From Intestinimonas sp052065695 (lineage in GTDB: Bacteria; Bacillota; Clostridia; Oscillospirales; Oscillospiraceae), in NCBI RefSeq assembly GCF_052065695.1, contig NZ_JBQHTM010000013.1, forward strand, positions 1 to 64,000: a stretch of DNA of 64,000 nucleotides, read 5' to 3'. The notes under the pieces are model-generated. The model made no database searches. It was not told the origin of the DNA and worked only from the letters and a program-made list of their open reading frames with translations. The position numbers and the translations under genes were made by a program. Within the stretch, counting starts at the first letter, position 1; each line of letters starts with the position of its first letter. Shown here piece after piece: positions 57,300 to 64,000 of this stretch.

Positions 57300-60200
57300 A
57301 TGATGAAAACACGCTCACGCGCCCGGATTCTCTCGGCGCTTCTGACCCTGGCCATGATTTTTACCATGCTGCCCACCGCATGGGCGGCGGAAGGTCCTGA
57401 TGGACCGTCTGCTCAAGACGACAAGACCCTCACCAACATTTCTCTCAACCACTCTTCCTACTCGCTCGAGGTTGATGGCACTGTTGAACTGCAAGTAAGC
57501 TATGAACCATCAGATACCACGTCTGAAAAAAATGTAGAATGGGATTATAAGAGCGAGTTTGTCTCTCTGACTTCCTCCGGAGAGAATAACTACATTGCAG
57601 AAATTAAGGCCCTGAAAGCCACCGACTCTGTTATCGTTACCGCAAAGGTGGGGGATAAATCTGCCACCTGTAATATCAAGATTACCGCACCCGCTCCGAC
57701 GGTGGACAGCGTGACCATCAACGGCTACAAAGATTTAAAAGTGGGTGAGAACTGTGTGCTTTCCGCCACTGTCAGTTCCAGTGGTGGTGAGGTCAGTCAG
57801 GACGTAGATTGGTCTGCTTCTCCCGATAACATTGTCCGATTTGATGGCTCAACAGTGACCGCCGTGTCGGCAGGAAAGGTCACGATTACCGCTACCTCCA
57901 AAGCAGATCCTTCCAAAAAAGGCACTTGTGAAATTGATATCACTGACCCCACCCCGGTGGAAAAGCCGGTGGAGAGCGTTACCATTCCCAGCACGTTGTC
58001 TCTCACCGTGGGGCAGGAGTCCACACTTGCTCCGGCTATCACCCCCAGTGATGCAAAGCCCAAGAGTGTAAGCTGGTACAGCAATGCCTCCAATATCGCT
58101 TCTGTGGATCCCTCTACCGGTAAAATCACCGCTAAGGCCGCTGGCATCGCCACCGTCACCGTCACTATCGACGGAAAAGTCTCCAATCCCTGCACCGTCA
58201 CTGTGAACCAAGGCAACGTCCCGGTCACCGGCGTGACCGTCTCTCCCACCTCCGGCACGGTGGGCATCAACGGTACCCTCCAGCTCACCGCCACGGTGCA
58301 GCCCACCAACGCTACCAACAAAGCCGTGACCTGGAAGTCACTCCATGAAAACATCGCCACCGTGGACCAGAACGGCAAGGTCACCGGCAAGGCCGTCGGC
58401 ACCGCCACCATTCAGGTCACCACCGCCGACGGTGGCAAGACCGCTAACTGCACCGTCACCGTCACCCAGGGGACCGTATCCGTTATCAACTACTCCGTGG
58501 CGCTGGACAAGACCCTGACCCTGAATCCCAGCGACTTTTACAACGTGTGCGCCGGGGTGTATGGCAACGCTCTGGACTATGTAAAGTTTGACCAGAACTC
58601 CTCCAAGGGCACCCTCTACTTTGATTATACAGAGAACGGTGGCGCCAAGATCTCCACCTCCAACGCCTACTCCTATTCCAACAGCGTCAGCAAGCCGATT
58701 TCCAGAATCACCTTTGTGCCCGACGGCAACAGCGGGGACACCGCCACCTTTACTTACACTGGCTGGGACAGCGCCGGCAAGACCTACAACGGCACCGTAC
58801 AGATCAAGCTCACCGCCCCTTCCGGCGACATCTCCTACGAGACCGGCAAAAACGAGTCCGTCACCTTCAAGGACAGCGACTTTAACAACATGTGCAAAAA
58901 GATCACCGGGTCCTCCCTGGACTACGTGACCTTCGGCTCAGTGAGCTCCTCCAAGGGCACTCTGTATCTGGATTACGGCGGAAAGAACGAGGACAAACTC
59001 TCCACCTCCACCAAGTGCTACTACAACGACTCCCCCTATCTGAGCAACGTCACCTTTGTTCCTGCCAAGGACTACACCGGCTCCTTCACCATCTCCTACA
59101 CCGGCCGCAGCAACGCCCGGGACACCTTCTCCGGCAGCGTGAAGATCACCGTCCGCAAGAGCGGGACCACCATCTCCTACACCGTGGCCGAGGGCAAGAC
59201 GGTCACCCTGGACGACGCCGACTTCAACAACTACTGCAAGGATGAGACCGGCTACAACATGGACTATGTCCAGCTCACGCCCCCCTCCTCCTCCAAGGGC
59301 ATCTTCTATTACCGCTATGGTGAAAGCCGCTATGAGAAGGAGATCTCCTCCTCGGACAAATATTACCGCTCCTCCTCCCCCAAGCTGGACGACGTGACCT
59401 TTGCCCCCAAGAGCGGTTACTCCGGCGTGGTCTCCGTCTCCTTCACCGGCCTGAGCACCAACGGCGACAAGTTCTCCGGCACCCTCAAGATCCGGGTGGG
59501 GAGCGCCAGCGTGGAGACCATCCCCTACACCGTTGACTCCGGTACCTCTGTGAGCTTCCGGGCCAGCGACTTCAACGACTACTGCAAGAACGCCACCGAG
59601 TACAACCTGGACTATGTCCGCTTCACCCCGCCCAGCTCCTCCAAGGGCGTGCTCTATTACCAGCGTGGCCAGAGCGGCGAAAAGACGGTCAACGGCAATA
59701 CCTCCTATTACCGTTCCGCCGCCCCCAAGCTGGACGACCTCTCCTTCGTCCCCGCCTCCAACTTCACCGGTACCGTAGAGATCCCCTTCACCGGTCGGAG
59801 CACCGACGGAGACAGCATCTCCGGCACCGTCGTCATCACCTGCAACGCCCCCAAAGAGGCCGCAATGATCCGCTACTCCACCGGCTCCACCCCTGTGACC
59901 TTCCAGGCCAACGACTTCATCAGCGCCTGTGCTACCCGGGGCGGCGGCTCCCTGGTATCCGTCCGGTTCAACTCCCCCGTCTCCAATACCGGCAAGCTCT
60001 ACTACGGCTATGAAAGCCCCAGCAAATATGGCGGCCAGGTCTCCTCTTCCATCTCTTTCGCCACCTCCGGCAGTAGCTCCATCTCCAACGTCACCTTCGT
60101 TCCCAAGTCCAGCTACATCGGGACCACCACTATCACCTATACTGGTACGGACAGCACCGGGAACACATTTAACGGCCAGGTGAGCATCTCCATTACCCCC

Positions 60201-60758
60201 TCCACCACTTCCCAGTACTTCTCCGACATGGGCAGCCACAGCTGGGCCGCCGCCTCGGTTGACTTCCTCTACGCCGGCGGCGTCACCACCGGCACCAGTG
60301 CCACCACCTACGGCCCCTCTCTGAGCATCACCCGGGGCGACTTCGTCCTGATGCTCTACCGCGCTTTCAACCTCACTGCCAACACCACCGATGGCTTCAA
60401 GGACGTGCCCTCCAACAGCTACTACGCCCAGGCCATCGCCGTGGCCAAAGCCCTGGGCATCGCTCAGGGCTCCGACGACGGGCGCTTCAATCCCACCGCT
60501 CCCCTTACCCGCGAGGACGCCATGGTCTTCCTCTACCGGACCCTCAGCCGGACCGGCCGGACCATCGCCTCCGCCTCCGCCGCCTACCTCAACCGCTTCC
60601 CCGACGGCGGCAGCACCTCCTCCTACGCCCAGGATTCCGTGGCCTCCCTGGCCCAGGCCGGCATCATTCAGGGCGACGCCAACGGCCGCCTCAATCCCAA
60701 GGGCTCCCTGACCCGGGCCGAGATGGCCGTCATCCTCCACCGGGTACTCACCCTGTAA
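57300..60758 (+). CDS. Surface protein: BIG2 domains, five novel repeats, SLH anchor
   Basis: A 1152-residue exported protein. The signal peptide ends near AWAAE (residue 30). Residues ~40-395 hold about four BIG2-type Ig-like domains (VTISATSKADPSKKGTCEI-like and ATVTVTIDGKVSNPCTVTV blocks). Residues ~395-970 are five tandem repeats of 110-117 residues, each with a DFN.YC...YVRFTPPSSSKG.LYY opening and a FVP...YTG.TF.G...I ending. Three SLH motifs (about 972-1152: YFSDMG.., FKDVPSNSYY.., FPDGGSTSSY..) anchor it to the wall. The first ~450 bases of the gene are clearly less GC-rich than the rest. Ligand unknown. Confidence 0.9.
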   Translation: MMKTRSRARILSALLTLAMIFTMLPTAWAAEGPDGPSAQDDKTLTNISLNHSSYSLEVDGTVELQVSYEPSDTTSEKNVEWDYKSEFVSLTSSGENNYIAEIKALKATDSVIVTAKVGDKSATCNIKITAPAPTVDSVTINGYKDLKVGENCVLSATVSSSGGEVSQDVDWSASPDNIVRFDGSTVTAVSAGKVTITATSKADPSKKGTCEIDITDPTPVEKPVESVTIPSTLSLTVGQESTLAPAITPSDAKPKSVSWYSNASNIASVDPSTGKITAKAAGIATVTVTIDGKVSNPCTVTVNQGNVPVTGVTVSPTSGTVGINGTLQLTATVQPTNATNKAVTWKSLHENIATVDQNGKVTGKAVGTATIQVTTADGGKTANCTVTVTQGTVSVINYSVALDKTLTLNPSDFYNVCAGVYGNALDYVKFDQNSSKGTLYFDYTENGGAKISTSNAYSYSNSVSKPISRITFVPDGNSGDTATFTYTGWDSAGKTYNGTVQIKLTAPSGDISYETGKNESVTFKDSDFNNMCKKITGSSLDYVTFGSVSSSKGTLYLDYGGKNEDKLSTSTKCYYNDSPYLSNVTFVPAKDYTGSFTISYTGRSNARDTFSGSVKITVRKSGTTISYTVAEGKTVTLDDADFNNYCKDETGYNMDYVQLTPPSSSKGIFYYRYGESRYEKEISSSDKYYRSSSPKLDDVTFAPKSGYSGVVSVSFTGLSTNGDKFSGTLKIRVGSASVETIPYTVDSGTSVSFRASDFNDYCKNATEYNLDYVRFTPPSSSKGVLYYQRGQSGEKTVNGNTSYYRSAAPKLDDLSFVPASNFTGTVEIPFTGRSTDGDSISGTVVITCNAPKEAAMIRYSTGSTPVTFQANDFISACATRGGGSLVSVRFNSPVSNTGKLYYGYESPSKYGGQVSSSISFATSGSSSISNVTFVPKSSYIGTTTITYTGTDSTGNTFNGQVSISITPSTTSQYFSDMGSHSWAAASVDFLYAGGVTTGTSATTYGPSLSITRGDFVLMLYRAFNLTANTTDGFKDVPSNSYYAQAIAVAKALGIAQGSDDGRFNPTAPLTREDAMVFLYRTLSRTGRTIASASAAYLNRFPDGGSTSSYAQDSVASLAQAGIIQGDANGRLNPKGSLTRAEMAVILHRVLTL

Positions 60759-60803
60759 CCGCAGCTTTTGGCCCATTCTCTCCTATGGGCCGACTTATAT
60801 GAC

Positions 60804-60847
60804 AAGGTCCCCGCTCCCGCGATCACCGCGGGAGCGGGGACCTTTTT
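60804..60847 (+). terminator. Intrinsic terminator of the SLH-protein gene
   Basis: AGGTCCCCGCTCCCGCG and CGCGGGAGCGGGGACCT form a very stable stem around a short loop, then TTTTG. Confidence 0.93.
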
Positions 60848-60924
60848 GTGCATTTGTCCACGTCCAACTTCCCCGCTTCCCCATCGCTTTACAGTTTATT
60901 CACAATTTCCCGCTTTTTCCGGGG

Positions 60925-60964
60925 TTGACGAGTCGGTGACATTGTGTTACAATTTGGTTACAAT
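60925..60964 (+). promoter_or_regulatory. Promoter with GTTACAA direct repeat, copy 1
   Basis: TTGACG (60925-60930), a 17-bp spacer and TACAAT (60948-60953). The -10 box is part of GTTACAATTTGGTTACAA (60946-60963 or so), a direct repeat of GTTACAA with 11-bp period that spans the start point. The same 18 bases, in the same place relative to a promoter, recur at 63896. Confidence 0.75.
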
Positions 60965-60991
60965 TTTTAAGAAATCCTTAGGAGGCACATA

Positions 60992-61282
60992 ATGGCCGAA
61001 GAAAAGATCCCACTGACCTATAAAGGTCACCCCCTGCGCCGCAAGGACAACCTGATCTACTACGGCAGCATGGCCGACAAATACATCATCATGCTCCAGG
61101 TGATGGACACCAAGAAGGTGGACGACCTGGATGTGGCCACCCGCGTGGCCGTTCAGCTCCAGCTCACCGATCCCGACCTCAAGAGCCGGGACCGCGTGGT
61201 CAAGAAGACGGAAAAGGACAGCCTGTATGCCGCTATGGATGTGGCTTCCGTCTGGCTGGCCCGCTCCCTGTCCAATAAGTAA
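60992..61282 (+). CDS. Conserved-looking small protein of unknown function
   Basis: A 96-residue soluble protein without signal peptide or membrane segment: MAEEKIPLTYKGHPLRRKDNLIYYG followed by two probable helices (ADKYIIMLQVMDTKKVDDLDVATRVAVQLQLTD... and KKTEKDSLYAAMDVASVWLARSL). AGGAGG lies 7 bases before the ATG and a clear promoter precedes it, so it is a real gene. It lies 54 bases upstream of the NlpC/P60 hydrolase on the same strand and is probably co-transcribed. No family recognised. Confidence 0.75.
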   Translation: MAEEKIPLTYKGHPLRRKDNLIYYGSMADKYIIMLQVMDTKKVDDLDVATRVAVQLQLTDPDLKSRDRVVKKTEKDSLYAAMDVASVWLARSLSNK

Positions 61283-61336
61283 GGCAAACCGTACGTTATC
61301 CGCACCAAAGAGATTCTTGATGGAGGGGTCATACCA

Positions 61337-62218
61337 ATGATACATTCTCGCCTGCTGCGCGCCGCCCTGCTGGGCACCGTTCTCACCGCCATGTGCACCA
61401 TCGGTGCCTCCGCCGCCACCCTGGGCGCCGGTACCGTTACGGCCGACGCGCTTCGGCTCCGCTCTACCCCCGCCGCAGAAGGCGAGATCCTGGCTACCGT
61501 TTCCAGCGGCACCAACGTGGTCGTTCTGGATGAGGCTGAGGACGGCTGGTACAAGGTCAACTACAACTCCGTGGAGGGCTACATGTCCAGCGATTACCTG
61601 GACGTGGCCACCAAGGCTGAGACCGACCTGGGCTATGGCAAGGTGGACGCCGACGGTTCCACCCTGAACATGCGGGCAGGTGCCAGTACCTCCTTCGACT
61701 CCCTGTGCTCCATCCCCAGCGGCACAGTCCTGGAGCTGGAGGGTATCTACGAGGGCTGGTACAAGGTTACATACGCCGGCAACACCGGTTACGTCAGCAG
61801 TGACTACATCACCATCACCACCGAGCCCGCCACCAGCACCTCCTCTGCGCTGGGCGATCAGATCGTGGCCCTGGCCAAGCAGTATCTGGGCACCCCCTAC
61901 GTCCTGGGCGGCAACGGCCCCAGCAGCTTTGACTGCTCTGGCTTCACCAAGTACATCTACGCTCAGTTCGGCTACTCCCTCAACCGCACCGCTACCGACC
62001 AGCTCCAGAATGGCGTCTCCATCAGCTGCGATGAGCTGCAGCCCGGCGATCTGGTTTTCTTCAAGTATAACACCAGCAAGCCCGTCTCCCACGTGGGCAT
62101 CTACATCGGCAACGGTGAGTTCATCCACGCCTCCACCAACCGCTATATGGTGCAGATCGATCAGATGAACACCGGCCACTACGCCAATGTCTTTGTCTAC
62201 GCCCGCCGGATCCTGTGA
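61337..62218 (+). CDS. Secreted cell-wall hydrolase: two SH3 domains plus NlpC/P60
   Basis: A 293-residue exported enzyme. The signal peptide ends near GASAA (about 25). Two bacterial SH3 domains follow (about 30-92: VTADALRLRSTPAAEGEILATV...DGWYKVNYN.VEGYMSSDYL; and about 97-160: STLNMRAGAS...EGWYKVTYAGNTGYVSSDYI). The NlpC/P60 domain (175-293) has the catalytic Cys in SSFDCSGFTKYIY, His in VSHVGIYIG and a third polar residue in FIHASTN. It should cut peptidoglycan stem peptides. GGAGGGG precedes the ATG. Confidence 0.94.
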   Translation: MIHSRLLRAALLGTVLTAMCTIGASAATLGAGTVTADALRLRSTPAAEGEILATVSSGTNVVVLDEAEDGWYKVNYNSVEGYMSSDYLDVATKAETDLGYGKVDADGSTLNMRAGASTSFDSLCSIPSGTVLELEGIYEGWYKVTYAGNTGYVSSDYITITTEPATSTSSALGDQIVALAKQYLGTPYVLGGNGPSSFDCSGFTKYIYAQFGYSLNRTATDQLQNGVSISCDELQPGDLVFFKYNTSKPVSHVGIYIGNGEFIHASTNRYMVQIDQMNTGHYANVFVYARRIL

Positions 62219-62256
62219 CCTAGTCCCTCCATCCCGAATAATTCCATCTGATCTCT

Positions 62257-62290
62257 ACCGTGCGGGAGGCTCTCCTCCCGCACGGTTTTT
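62257..62290 (+). terminator. Intrinsic terminator of the NlpC/P60 operon
   Basis: ACCGTGCGGGAGG (62257-62269) pairs with CCTCCCGCACGGT (62274-62286), followed by a T-run. Confidence 0.92.
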
Positions 62291-62335
62291 ACCGTTTTGA
62301 GAAATTGCCGGCACAGCCGGCAGAGGAGGCTCCCC

Positions 62336-63229
62336 ATGGTTCGATCCGATCCCGCCCACGGCCGGCTGCTGGGCCACGGCATGGCCCTTTTCGTCACAGT
62401 GGTCTGGGGGACTACCTTTATCTCCTCCAAGCTGCTGCTGGCGGCCTTCACCCCCCTGGAGATCATGACCTTCCGCTTCCTCATCGCCTGGGTGGTCCTT
62501 TTTCTCCTCTCCCCCCATCCCATCCTCCCCAAAAGTCTACGGGGAGAACTCCCCTTCATCGGTGCTGGCATTACTGGTCTCACCCTCTACTTTATTCTGG
62601 AGAACACCGCTCTGGAGTACACCCTGGCCTCCAACGTGGGCATCATTATCTCGGCGGCTCCCATGTTTTCCGCCCTGCTGCTGTGGGCCTTCCGGCGAAC
62701 GGGCCGCCCCCGCCCCACGTTCTTTTTGGGCTTTCTCATCGCCATGAGCGGTATCGCCCTCATCTCCCTGGCAGGTGGAGAGGGGTTGGATCTGAATCCT
62801 CTGGGTAACCTCCTTACCCTGGGTGCCGCCCTGTGCTGGGGACTCTATGGGGTGTGTCTAGAGACCGCCGGCAGCCAGGGCCTCACTCAGCTTCAGGCCA
62901 CCCGGAAGGTCTTTTTCTACGGCATCCTCACCATGCTTCCCCTTTTCCCCGTCCTGCGGCCGTCCCTCTCTCTATCCCCCTTCTTCGACCAGCCCATGAT
63001 GATCTTCCACATCCTCTACTTGGGTCTGGCCGCCTCTGCCCTGTGCTTTGTCTGCTGGAACCGGGCCATGGCCCTCATCGGCACCGTAGCCACCAATGTC
63101 TACATCTATCTCACCCCAGTCATTACGCTGATTGCCTCTGCCCTTATCCTGGACGAGCCCGTCCTGCCCCAGGCATTGGGGGCCATTGTCCTCATCCTCC
63201 TGGGCCTGCGGCTGTCCCAGCGGCAGTGA
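62336..63229 (+). CDS. EamA/DMT-family transporter
   Basis: A 297-residue membrane protein with about ten hydrophobic segments in two EamA halves: GMALFVTVVWGTTFISSKLLL and GNLLTLGAALCWGLYGVCLET start the two repeats, each with the family's WG motif. Members export metabolites or amino acids; the substrate cannot be predicted. The ATG at 62336 has GAGGAGG 6 bases upstream; the earlier in-frame ATG at 62297 lies in the preceding hairpin region. Confidence 0.9.
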   Translation: MVRSDPAHGRLLGHGMALFVTVVWGTTFISSKLLLAAFTPLEIMTFRFLIAWVVLFLLSPHPILPKSLRGELPFIGAGITGLTLYFILENTALEYTLASNVGIIISAAPMFSALLLWAFRRTGRPRPTFFLGFLIAMSGIALISLAGGEGLDLNPLGNLLTLGAALCWGLYGVCLETAGSQGLTQLQATRKVFFYGILTMLPLFPVLRPSLSLSPFFDQPMMIFHILYLGLAASALCFVCWNRAMALIGTVATNVYIYLTPVITLIASALILDEPVLPQALGAIVLILLGLRLSQRQ

Positions 63230-63242
63230 AGGGACGCACATA

Positions 63243-63276
63243 AAAAATGCCCGCCTCATGCGAGGCGGGCATTTTA
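63243..63276. terminator. Terminator between convergent genes
   Basis: AAAATGCCCGCCTC and GAGGCGGGCATTTT around a 4-base loop, with A and T runs on either side; it can serve both strands. Confidence 0.88.
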
Positions 63277-63285
63277 CGTTCCCAT

Positions 63286-63711
63286 TCAGACAGTTTCGTC
63301 GTCGGTCTTTTCATCGGCCAGAGGCTCCACTACGATGGGCTCCTCAGCGGGGGCCTCCACGGTCTCATCCTCGCAGCTACAGCCGCAGCCGCAGTCGCAG
63401 GTGTAGGCAGCCACATCGTCGTCGTTGATGTTGCCGGCCCGCTTGATCTCGGCGATCTTGGCCTTGTTCTCCTCCAGCCGCTGCTTGGCGGCGGTGATCT
63501 TCTCACACAGGGTCACATAGGCGCCCTCGGGAGCCATGCCCCGCTCGGCGTAGTAGAGCTTGCCCAGGTCAATATAGGCCTTACGAATGGTGTCCTCCTC
63601 GGCGGAGTTGGCAATGTTCAGCTTGGCGATGTCGGTGAGCTCCTTGGCCTTGGCCGCGCCCGCCTGCGCCAGATCCAGCGCTTTCGCCTTCAGGTCGTCA
63701 AAAGAAGTCAT
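63286..63711 (-). CDS. Coiled-coil protein with Cys-rich acidic tail
   Basis: A 141-residue protein without signal peptide. Residues 1-95 are Ala/Lys/Glu-rich helices (MTSFDDLKAKALDLAQAGAAKAKELTDIAKLNIANS...) of the kind found in small conserved clostridial proteins. A CDCGCGCSC cluster (about 105-113) follows, then an acidic end (VEAPAEEPIVVEPLADEKTDDETV). The Cys pattern resembles the tail of the gene at 11900. AGGAGG precedes the ATG. Metal binding is likely; the role is unknown. Confidence 0.75.
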   Translation of the reverse strand: MTSFDDLKAKALDLAQAGAAKAKELTDIAKLNIANSAEEDTIRKAYIDLGKLYYAERGMAPEGAYVTLCEKITAAKQRLEENKAKIAEIKRAGNINDDDVAAYTCDCGCGCSCEDETVEAPAEEPIVVEPLADEKTDDETV

Positions 63712-63874
63712 GAAAAAACCTCCTGTTCATTTTGCTTTGGGCTTCTGGCCTTATTCTATACCGGGGAACACAGCCGCGCAAGTGCATCCTTCCCGAATTA
63801 ACCGAATTTTAATCAATTTGCAAAGTGGGGTACAGGAATGATCCCCGCTTTCCAGCCCTGGAAAAGATTGTGCC

Positions 63875-63913
63875 TTGCCCCGACGGGGAAAATTAGTTAC
63901 AATTTGGTTACAA
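63875..63913 (+). promoter_or_regulatory. Promoter with GTTACAA direct repeat, copy 2
   Basis: TTGCCC (63875-63880), a 17-bp spacer and TACAAT (63898-63903). It carries the same 18-base GTTACAATTTGGTTACAA element as the promoter at 60925, with the -10 box at the same position within it, 20 bases before the ATG at 63934. Confidence 0.75.
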
Positions 63914-63933
63914 CTTTTCAGGAGGACCCCATC

Positions 63934-64000
63934 ATGAAACGTCTATTTCTGAGTCTGGCTCTGAGCCTCTCTCTGACCCTTACCCCGGCACTGGCAGCCG
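63934..64000 (+). CDS. Exported protein, N-terminus only (cut by window end)
   Basis: Only 22 codons are inside the window: MKRLFLSLALSLSLTLTPALAA, a standard signal peptide with an AxA-type cleavage site. AGGAGG lies 8 bases before the ATG. The mature domain lies beyond the window, so no function can be given. Its promoter shares an 18-base element with that of the NlpC/P60 operon, which hints at shared control. Confidence 0.8.
   Translation, partial: MKRLFLSLALSLSLTLTPALAA

Overview
The window is GC-rich chromosomal DNA with Clostridia-type genes: clostridial HadI/HgdC activase and Pct families, class-II GalT, CD1247-like protein, and the block smc / ftsY / rph / rdgB / yhbY / nadD-yqeK / LCP / rsfS. 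High GC, SLH and BIG2 surface proteins, and a lone rpoB-rpoC pair suggest an anaerobic gut Firmicute of the Oscillospiraceae type (Flavonifractor / Lawsonibacter / Intestinimonas-like). This assignment is inferred from gene content and not tested by any search. No rRNA, tRNA, IS element, prophage or CRISPR array was recognised.

Layout. 0-3.7 kb: a DegV lipid-binding protein and a radical SAM enzyme, divergent from a protein that looks like a radical SAM paralogue without its cluster cysteines. 3.9-11.8 kb (+): an aconitase-like hydratase, a zinc/manganese ABC importer (three overlapping genes), a metallo-beta-lactamase-fold hydrolase and a secreted 5'-nucleotidase. 11.9-15.5 kb (-): operon yqeG - nfo-like - pepQ-like - efp - acidic Cys-rich protein, where the nfo-like gene appears to start with ATT. 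15.6-20.4 kb: a GH18-like protein, a hairpin-repeat patch, rpsU, leuS and a membrane XRE regulator. 20.6-32.3 kb (-): a long housekeeping run, smc - two zinc-ribbon membrane proteins - ftsY - rph - rdgB - yhbY - nadD/yqeK fusion - two LCP ligases - rsfS.

32.5-39.5 kb: a five-gene 2-hydroxyacyl-CoA dehydratase operon (VOC protein, activase, alpha, beta, Pct-type CoA-transferase), divergent from a large HTH regulator across a perfect 39-bp palindrome. With the Pct-like active-site Glu324, an acrylate-pathway-like conversion of lactate or another 2-hydroxy acid is plausible. 39.6-44.2 kb (+): a lipoprotein, then a three-gene LRR / DUF2201-VWA / MoxR ATPase system. 44.2-47.8 kb (-): galT, galE and a LacI-family regulator, with matching operators in front of galE and of the regulator gene. 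48-55.5 kb (-): rpoC and rpoB, detached from their usual ribosomal-protein neighbours, with a ~240-nt leader. 55.9-64 kb (+): a GT-C type membrane glycosyltransferase, a 1152-residue SLH surface protein with five copies of an unassigned repeat, a small unknown protein plus an SH3-NlpC/P60 cell-wall hydrolase, a DMT transporter, a Cys-rich protein on the minus strand, and the first 67 bases of another exported protein.

Many transcription units have clear sigma-A-type promoters with exact 17-bp spacers and intrinsic terminators, so operon limits are fairly well defined. The least conventional items are the dehydratase operon with its palindrome-controlled regulator, the cysteine-less radical SAM-like protein, the LRR/VWA/MoxR triad, the ATT start, the opposed promoters and hairpins upstream of rpoB, and an 18-nt element shared by two envelope-gene promoters.
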